This document shows, one piece after another, positions 3,301-6,223 of a DNA stretch of 6,223 bases (positions are counted from its first letter, which is position 1; each line of letters opens with the position of its first letter). The notes below the pieces were generated by a model. The model saw only the letters and a program-made list of their open reading frames with translations, was not told the DNA's origin and searched no databases. The translations under genes were made by a program, and so were the position numbers. Source of the stretch: W0P28-013 sp963638355. Lineage in GTDB: Bacteria; Bacteroidota; Bacteroidia; Bacteroidales; Paludibacteraceae. The stretch is from assembly GCA_963638355.1 (NCBI GenBank), contig CAVHRT010000098.1, forward strand, positions 1 to 6,223. Reading direction: 5' to 3'.

Positions 3301-6223
3301 TGATACTGACAATAAGGTAATAGTAACAGAATATAGTGGCGAGATTAAAGATGTAGATCAGTGGGTGTTGGTTAAAGCACAATTCAGCGGACTGTCGGGT
3401 AATGGTATTGTCGTTATCGGTCGTCGTACCACTGGCACTGATCCATTCTATATCGACGATGTTTCGCTGTGCAAAACCAGCTCTGGCGGTACGCAAACTA
3501 TAGACTTCAGCGGCTCTTCGGCTACTATGGGTAACCTTTGGCCAGGACATAGTTACTCGTATACCCTTAAGAATAATGATTCTGGTTGCGAATATGGTCC
3601 ATTCACATTCACAACTGTAGATTCTGCCATGACGCCCGCCATCGATGTAGAAACGCCAATTACCATCAGTTGCCAAGCGGGCAAAACTGCTACGAGCATG
3701 GTATTGGTAGAGACGACTTGGATAATTAGTAATGTGGAGATAATTAAACCAAATGACAACGCTTGTGGTAAGTTCTCGCTTAGCACAACATCGGTACAGT
3801 CTGCTGGCGGTTCGGTCTTGGTTACCTTCACACCTGGTGCCGATGTGGCTGGCACGGTTATCAAATGCACGCTAACACTTTCGGGCACAGGTAGCACCGG
3901 CGATGGCAGTACTACTGTAAGCAAAACGGTTGAACTCAATGGCGTGGTTGCGGCAGGTGCCGATCCTTCGACTCCAATGATCGAGGTGGTCGACATCGAC
4001 ACTACCATGATGGCCGTGGAGCACAACATTGCAGGCGTCGATAGCGTGGAGATTAAGTTGAGCCGCGAAAAAAATCCTTCAGAAGTGAAGAAGAATGTAG
4101 GTTGCGAACTCTTTTTCTCGAAATACTACGAGGCTTCGCGCGATGTTAAACTGTGGGCAATCTACAATCCAACCGATACCATCATCAGTCTAAAAGATAC
4201 CTATGTTTGGATAGGAACTGAAGAGTGGCGCCCGAAATATACGCTCTGCGATTTGCAGCACTTGGGTGGATTTGAGAAGGGTAAGATCTATCCTCAAGAA
4301 GAGATTATAGTCTATGGCTCCGACGGCTGGGGCAAAGTGCTGACTTGCGCTGCTACCAAAGCCGATATGAGTAGCTGGTACGGCATGGATCCGCAGGGTA
4401 CTTCGGCGCTCTCGTTCGATGGTAACGATGCTCTTACGCTGGTGCGTGCCGAAACTAACGAACGATACACAGGTAAAACTTACCGAACGAACGAATTTAA
4501 GCAATACAAGTACAAAATTGATGGTCGCGATACCACATTCAACTGGCGCTACATTGTGATGCCATGCTATCATAAAGATACTACTGCAGAAGGTGTAGTG
4601 AAACCAACCAAAATTTTATCAGGCGATTCGGTTCGTTTCCAGATGCTCGACCTGATAGGCGCACGCAAGTCGTCGAACCAACCTGATAACTCGAAATGTA
4701 AACAGCCGCAGTTCAATGAGAACGATGGTGGCGACGAAAAAGGTTGGGTTTCGAAGACAGGTAAAGACATGAATGGTAAGGACTATGAAAATAAGGATGG
4801 CGAATACGATGTGCTTTCGACCAACCGCTGTCTGTTGGTGCGCTCTAAAGAGGTGAAAGCAGGCTCGGCTGCCATCACCAAAAACCAAGGCGATTTCTAC
4901 ACACTTGGCACCGAATGGCAGGGTGCGTATGTTCCTATGGAGACGAAATCTGAGGACGAAATTGAAACATCGTGCGACAACTTCTCGTATGCTGGCGGTT
5001 TCGACTATTCTAGTTACTATAGCGCATATACTTCGCTGTCAAACGATGAGTACCATTTTGGTTTGCAACTTGTCGACTCTACCTACAAAACTACCGATTT
5101 CAAGTCACTCACCGACTATACTTGTCAAAAACTGCTCATCGAGTGCGTGGTTTACGATACCATTGGTGGCATTGGCGTGCGTACGGTAAAAGCCTCTACC
5201 GAATACAAAGTGCCTATCATCGTAAACAAAGTTACTACCACCGCAGATGGGACAATTTTCAAATACACTCCTGATACTTGCAAAGATTGCGATGTCGTGA
5301 TTTTGGCAAATAAGAGATTATCGCATAATGACGATAGTCAGCGGCATCAGTTCCGCGATATGAAAGTGTTCCCAGGTGGCAATTTCTACATAGGTAATGG
5401 GCAAAGTTTCAGCCTGCGCAACCTCGAGATGCAAGCCAAAAACGATACTGTGTCGTATGCCAAAATCGATGGTACACTCACCGTCACTGGCGATTTGGTT
5501 CACGAAAAACGTATCGACTCTAAAAACTGGTACTGTTTCTCGCTACCATACAAATGCAACCTTGCCACTGTTCGCCAACTGAATGGCAAGAGCCTTGGCG
5601 AATACAACAAAGATTGGTGGATTCAGTACTACGATGGTGCCGAACGTGCCGAAAAAGGTACTTGGAACGAGGCTGGCACAGGCTACAATGGCGCAAGTTA
5701 TTGGAAAACTTTTGCTGGCACCGAAACACTCGAGGCCAATGTGGCATATCTGATTGGTATTGGAGGAATAAACGAAAATACAGTCCGTTACAAGACCATC
5801 TATTTCCCGCCAAGTGCACAAGGAGGTACTTATACCGAAAATAGCGATGATGTAAAACCGGTTGCTGTCGAGGCGCATGTTGGTGCTTCGGTAACGAATG
5901 GTCACGAAAACGACCGTGGTTGGAACTTCATTGGTCATCCGTATATCTCCATTTTCAACCAGTCTGGTAACAACAATGGCGTGAATAGTACCGATAAGTT
6001 GTACTTTGGTCATTGGAATGGAACAGATTACGACACCAAGAGCAAAATTTATGTGAATGTGCCAGATGGTAAAGGAAAATATGTTCAGAACGAGGCTTCG
6101 TCAATTCAGTTGTACCCATTCAAAGGCTACTTCATTCAAGTGGCTGGCGAGGCAGATACAACCCTCGAATTTGCTAAAGGTCAACGCGTACTCCAAGTAG
6201 CCGAAGCACCTTCGAGCGAACTG
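2..6223 (+). CDS. Giant multidomain surface/secreted protein, internal fragment (no start or stop in window)
   Basis: One reading frame is open from base 2 to the last base, 2,074 codons without a stop. The true protein is therefore longer than about 2,070 residues at both ends. The translation is low in hydrophobic helices and shows no transmembrane segment. It is built of beta-rich extracellular modules: an Ig-like domain, one InlB B-repeat, four ASH-like Ig modules, an SbsA-like Ig domain, two FN3 domains interrupted by jelly-roll inserts (the second CBM4/9-like), a lamin-tail-like domain and a C-terminal module known from Bacteroidales surface proteins. About 41 cysteines are spread over the domains, which suits disulfide formation after export. 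The signal peptide and any C-terminal sorting signal must lie outside the window. No enzyme active site is recognisable, so I infer an adhesive or glycan-binding role; the substrate is unknown. The coding call is nearly certain, the function is not. Confidence 0.96.
341..622 (+). other. Domain: double-cysteine linker plus bacterial Ig-like domain
   Basis: A short linker with adjacent cysteines (residues 122-123, SSCCSDP) leads into a beta-sandwich-like stretch at residues 127-207. It begins AVVTITPAS and ends NYTVTATYTKNCNKSASATI. The alternating strands with a final V-G-x-Y-T-V-T-A-x-Y pattern are typical of BIG2-like bacterial Ig domains used as spacers in surface proteins. A cysteine in the last hairpin could pair with one of the two linker cysteines. 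The fold assignment is by pattern only. Confidence 0.55.
632..982 (+). other. Domain: ASH/choice-of-anchor-like Ig module, copy A (residues 211-327)
   Basis: The stretch starts TIVITQVANPVAI and contains SGYGLKGDITVTVG, followed by an S-x-T-V-S-S strand, and closes with ALLTFTSSN and TLTVNATVTC. The order (V-x-G-x-x-L-x-G-D-I-T-V-x-V, then I-T-V-S-S, then A-x-L-T-F-x-S and a closing T-V-N/L-x-G/A strand) matches an Ig-like spacer common in Bacteroidetes secreted proteins and related in style to ASH/choice-of-anchor domains. It is the most divergent of the four copies in this protein. It joins directly to the InlB repeat. Confidence 0.5.
983..1198 (+). other. Domain: InlB B-repeat / Listeria-Bacteroides repeat (residues 328-399)
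   Basis: Residues 328-399 carry the hallmarks of the Listeria-Bacteroides repeat: YTLTFDANGGS at the start (F333 to the GG pair), a middle strand GSPVTLPD, the core F-V-G-W-S-T-D (F369, G371, W372), and the closing V-L-Y-A-I-W (W398). The length of about 72 residues is normal for the family. This ubiquitin-like beta-grasp module is known as a stalk or adhesion repeat in Listeria internalins and many Bacteroidetes surface proteins. Only one copy is present here, whereas tandem arrays are common elsewhere. The DNA is GC-rich (bases 1021-1080 about 65%). Confidence 0.88.
1205..1480 (+). other. Domain: ASH-like Ig module, copy B (residues 402-493)
   Basis: The module begins YQIACDDVTLTTQ, includes the segment GKNKDMFT (residues 441-448), then LNVTFNPPAGTAAGTYTAQV and the closing SCTVTLTGIV. 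The motif N-K-D-M-F followed by V-T-F-x-P and a G-T-Y-x-A-x-V-T-L-T strand matches copy C (GTNKEMFT, then VEFCPG), and more loosely copy D. One cysteine near each end may form a disulfide that staples the sandwich. A structural spacer role is inferred. Confidence 0.55.
1389..1410 (+). repeat. Short in-frame 12-base tandem duplication
   Basis: A 12-base unit at 1389-1400 is followed at once by 10 bases identical to its start (1401-1410). The period is four codons, so the frame is kept and the protein gains an AGTA-AGT stretch in the loop of ASH-like copy B. This looks like slippage in a Gly/Ala/Thr loop. It has no evident regulatory role. Confidence 0.8.
1481..1834 (+). other. Domain: Ig-like, SbsA/Big_5-type at its end (residues 494-611)
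   Basis: After a start SLAVIEWASVSYCYES the stretch ends with the pattern LTLGHTYRLTFNNAAGLTDA followed by TGLQYANATCEFTIK. The order 'L-x-x-G-x-x-Y-x-L-x-x-x-x-A-G-L-x-D-x-x-G-L-x-Y ... x-F-T' is typical of SbsA-type bacterial Ig domains, where the strand before D-x-x-G is followed by a closing F-T strand. The first part (residues 494-580) has its own character and low GC (bases 1501-1620 about 35%), so the boundary with copy B is approximate. Cysteines in YCYE and ATCEF could pair. Confidence 0.45.
1841..2602 (+). other. Domain: first FN3 domain, split by an insert
   Basis: The N-terminal half (1841-1960, residues 614-653) reads like FN3 strands A to C: a PCP segment, TTTGFTAKWDNTGC and TQTLSVYQKSQTE. 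The C-terminal half (2489-2602, residues 830-867) supplies the rest: AAVTGLTAGQTYYYTLGNG and KVTTRSGE. 'V-T-G-L-x-A-G-x-x-Y-Y-Y-T-L' is the classical FN3 E-F region. The two halves are separated by about 170 residues of a different, jelly-roll-like domain. An insert at the C-C' position of FN3 is a layout I recall from Bacteroidales surface proteins. Two cysteines in the first half (PPCP and TGCTG) may pair. Confidence 0.68.
1961..2470 (+). other. Domain: jelly-roll-like insert inside FN3 #1 (residues 654-823)
   Basis: The insert begins ILSAVMPSKGSTN, continues with WKTYTNDYTDKWFYF, has VYVYTPQLGKM leading to a strand ELEVTVVAYSS, and ends with FSFTLSGVTSTTRLAFHVAN and DLYLTSVTIKTL. The order (opening strand, 'T-P-x-L' before an 'E-V-T-V-V-A' strand, 'T-x-F-S-F-T-L-S-G', then 'L-Y-L-x-S-V-T-I') is what one expects of a carbohydrate-binding-like jelly roll whose last strand carries the 'xDNVxI' position. 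Here the usual D-N/D is L-T-S. The base composition is AT-rich (about 32-40% GC over 1981-2220 and 2401-2460) while both FN3 halves are near 60%. Ligand unknown. Confidence 0.5.
2609..2914 (+). other. Domain: ASH-like Ig module, copy C (residues 870-971)
   Basis: It starts ELAFDLGKLNI, contains GVVDVVGENVSACDVNVSLA, the segment GTNKEMFTLDTSNL (residues 910 on), SVSVEFCPG, and closes GTKTATLTITAGS plus NTIDIEGT. This is the clearest copy of the module: 'V-x-G-E-N-V-x-x-x-D-V-x-V-S-L-x-G' then 'M-F-T-L-D' then 'V-x-F-x-P-G-x-x-x-G-x-x-x-A-x-L-T-I' then a closing 'I-x-I-E-G-T'. It directly follows FN3 #1 and precedes FN3 #2, so it is the second half of a repeated two-domain unit. Four cysteines fall in this stretch. 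Confidence 0.62.
2915..3622 (+). other. Domain: second FN3 domain, split by a CBM4/9-like insert
   Basis: The N-terminal half (2915-3025) carries TYAVANLGTTMSGTVSVTDL, matching the B-C strands of FN3 #1 in position. The C-terminal half (3491-3622) carries TIDFSGSSATMGNLWPGHSY followed by SYTL and PFTFTTVDS. 'M-G-N-L-W-P-G-H-S-Y-S-Y-T-L' aligns with 'V-T-G-L-T-A-G-Q-T-Y-Y-Y-T-L' of FN3 #1. The halves enclose a carbohydrate-binding-like domain. The N-terminal half is divergent, so the FN3 call rests mainly on the C-terminal half and on the parallel with FN3 #1. Confidence 0.55.
3026..3475 (+). other. Domain: CBM4/9-like carbohydrate-binding jelly roll inside FN3 #2 (residues 1009-1158)
   Basis: The signature of CBM4/9-like domains is visible in order. 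The start is NILTNPGFE (N1009-E1017), followed by TTGWTTSW. Then come HSGSYSLYAS (from H1042), a strand DYTLSFYVYLP, QWVLVKAQF, and the closing PFYIDDVSL (P1148-L1156) with the double aspartate typical of the last strand. The length of about 150 residues is normal. Such domains bind soluble or amorphous glycans in many secreted enzymes and adhesins. Here no catalytic domain accompanies it in the window. GC falls to about 32-40% in the core (3121-3360) against 58-65% just upstream (2881-3000). Confidence 0.75.
3635..3949 (+). other. Domain: ASH-like Ig module, copy D (residues 1212-1316)
   Basis: The module opens PAIDVETPITISCQAG, carries a WIISNVEI strand, GKFSLSTTSVQSAGGSVLV then TFTPGADVAG, and ends KCTLTLSGTG and KTVELNGVV. 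'F-S-L-S ... V-L-V-T-F-T-P-G-x-x-x-G-x-x-x-x-C-T-L-T-L-S-G' matches copies B and C. As with copy C, it directly follows an FN3 with an insert. There is a short Gly/Ser/Thr-rich extension before the last strand. Confidence 0.58.
3950..4102 (+). other. Linker region before the lamin-tail-like domain
   Basis: About 51 residues (AAGADPSTPMIEVVDIDTTM at the start, then VDSVEIKLSREKNPSEVKKN) connect copy D to the next domain. The first half may form a pair of beta strands; the end is charged and lysine-rich. I recognise no family here. Confidence 0.4.
4103..4924 (+). other. Domain: divergent lamin tail domain (LTD) with two insertions (residues 1368-1641)
   Basis: Landmarks of bacterial lamin tail domains appear in order. 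'ELFFSKYYEASRDVKLWAIY' followed by N-P-T (residues 1369-1391) matches the 'L-F-I-S-E-Y-x-E-G-S ... x-x-x-E-I-Y-N-P-T' opening. 'YPQEEIIVYGS' matches the P-G-x-x-x-V-I edge strand. 'LSFDGNDALTLV' (up to residue 1481) matches the 'F-N-G-D-D-A-I-x-L' signature. 'MLDLIG' (to residue 1553) matches I-D-x-I-G. 'CLLVRSKEVKAG' (around 1610-1618) and 'LGTEWQG' (to 1641) match the L-V-R-K-x-x-V and closing E-W segments. In the family the spacing between these is short; here about 60 residues lie between LTLV and MLDLIG, and about 55 more between DLIG and LLVR. LTDs have an Ig-like fold and occur in secreted bacterial nucleases and surface proteins. Confidence 0.68.
4925..5230 (+). other. Beta-rich linker domain between LTD and C-terminal module (residues 1642-1743)
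   Basis: The stretch has an acidic start (SEDEIETSCDNFSYAGGFDY), a tyrosine-rich segment SSYYSAYTS, then strands EYHFGLQLVDSTY, KLLIECVVYDT and EYKVPIIVNK. The final 'Y-x-V-P-I-I-V' is a segment I recall at the same place, just before the C-terminal module, in related Bacteroidales proteins. Three cysteines (SCDN, TCQK, ECVV) may form a disulfide. No named family is recognised. Confidence 0.4.
5231..6223 (+). other. Domain: Bacteroidales giant-protein C-terminal module, incomplete at window edge (residues 1744-2074)
   Basis: A chain of landmarks is seen: a C-K-D-C segment (residues 1760-1763), 'VFPGGNFYIGNG' (from 1789) followed by regular short strands (SLRNLEMQ, AKIDGTLTVTGDL), 'WYCFSLPYKC', 'WWIQYYDGAERAEKGTWNEA' (YYDG at 1876-1879), 'LEANVAYLIGIG', 'PVAVEAHVG', 'RGWNFIGHPYIS' (G1973 to about 1983), 'YPFKGYFIQV' (P2039 on) and 'TLEFAKGQR'. 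In the related proteins I recall, these appear as YPGG, YYDG-x-RA, LEPGVGY, GWNLIANPYMS, PFK-x-FFVQ and TLxF, near the C-terminus. The first part resembles a small beta-helix ladder. The function is not established to my knowledge. The remaining C-terminus, including any type IX or other sorting signal, lies beyond base 6223. Confidence 0.62.

Noticed and set aside
3026..3475. Glycoside hydrolase associated with the CBM-like domain
   Set aside because: No catalytic domain or conserved acid/base motif is seen on either side; the neighbours are Ig/FN3-type spacers. A catalytic domain outside the window cannot be excluded.
3176..4029. Two overlapping - strand open frames of about 160 codons
   Set aside because: They overlap each other in different frames and lie opposite the CBM4/9-like and ASH-like domains. 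The one at 3553-4029 looks membrane-like only because it mirrors Thr/Val-rich strands.
4905..5189. 94-codon + strand open frame in another frame
   Set aside because: It overlaps the main frame, starts inside the lamin-tail-like domain and shows no convincing ribosome binding site or family match.
5543..6013. 156-codon - strand open frame with hydrophobic runs
   Set aside because: It is antisense to the well-recognised C-terminal module. Hydrophobicity arises from the complement of Asn/Lys/Asp codons; no family resemblance is seen.
1..6223. Promoters, terminators, riboswitches, tRNA/rRNA, CRISPR or IS ends
   Set aside because: The whole window is internal to one coding sequence. I saw no stem-loop followed by a T-run, no spaced direct-repeat array and no terminal inverted repeats flanked by target duplications.

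Overview
The whole window is the interior of one very large protein-coding gene on the + strand. The frame that starts at base 2 stays open to base 6223, giving 2,074 codons with no stop. Neither the start codon nor the stop codon is inside the window. Reading this frame by eye gives a Thr/Ser/Gly/Asn-rich, beta-strand-rich protein typical of secreted or cell-surface multidomain proteins of Bacteroidales. The closest resemblance I recognise is to Prevotella- or Bacteroides-like gut, oral or rumen bacteria. That assignment rests on domain content and style: a Listeria-Bacteroides (InlB-type) repeat, fibronectin type III domains carrying jelly-roll inserts, a lamin-tail-like domain, and a C-terminal module with YYDG and GWN-PY-S motifs. 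No RNA gene, marker gene or other gene is available to confirm it.

Layout from N- to C-terminal side. (1) Bases 2-340: the end of an AT-rich, ligand-binding-like beta module. (2) 341-982: a double-cysteine linker, a bacterial Ig-like domain and a first copy (copy A) of an Ig-like 'ASH/choice-of-anchor-like' module. (3) 983-1198: one InlB B-repeat. (4) 1205-1480: ASH-like copy B. (5) 1481-1834: a domain whose end resembles the SbsA-type bacterial Ig fold. (6) 1841-2602: an FN3 domain split by a jelly-roll-like insert. (7) 2609-2914: ASH-like copy C. (8) 2915-3622: a second FN3 domain split by a CBM4/9-like carbohydrate-binding domain. (9) 3635-3949: ASH-like copy D. (10) 3950-4102: a linker. 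(11) 4103-4924: a divergent lamin tail domain with large insertions. (12) 4925-5230: a beta-rich linker domain. (13) 5231-6223: a C-terminal module common in this protein class, cut by the window edge.

The most interesting feature is the nested and repeated design of the middle. An [FN3 with inserted jelly roll]-[ASH-like] unit occurs twice in a row with different inserts. The first insert is AT-rich (about 32-40% GC in sampled 60-base lines) between GC-rich scaffold halves (about 60-63%), and third codon positions follow the same trend. This suggests, but does not prove, that ligand-binding cassettes have been exchanged inside a conserved scaffold. The inferred role is a surface-exposed or secreted adhesin or glycan-binding protein. 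No catalytic domain is visible. There are no intergenic regions, promoters, terminators, RNA genes, CRISPR arrays or mobile elements that I can support.
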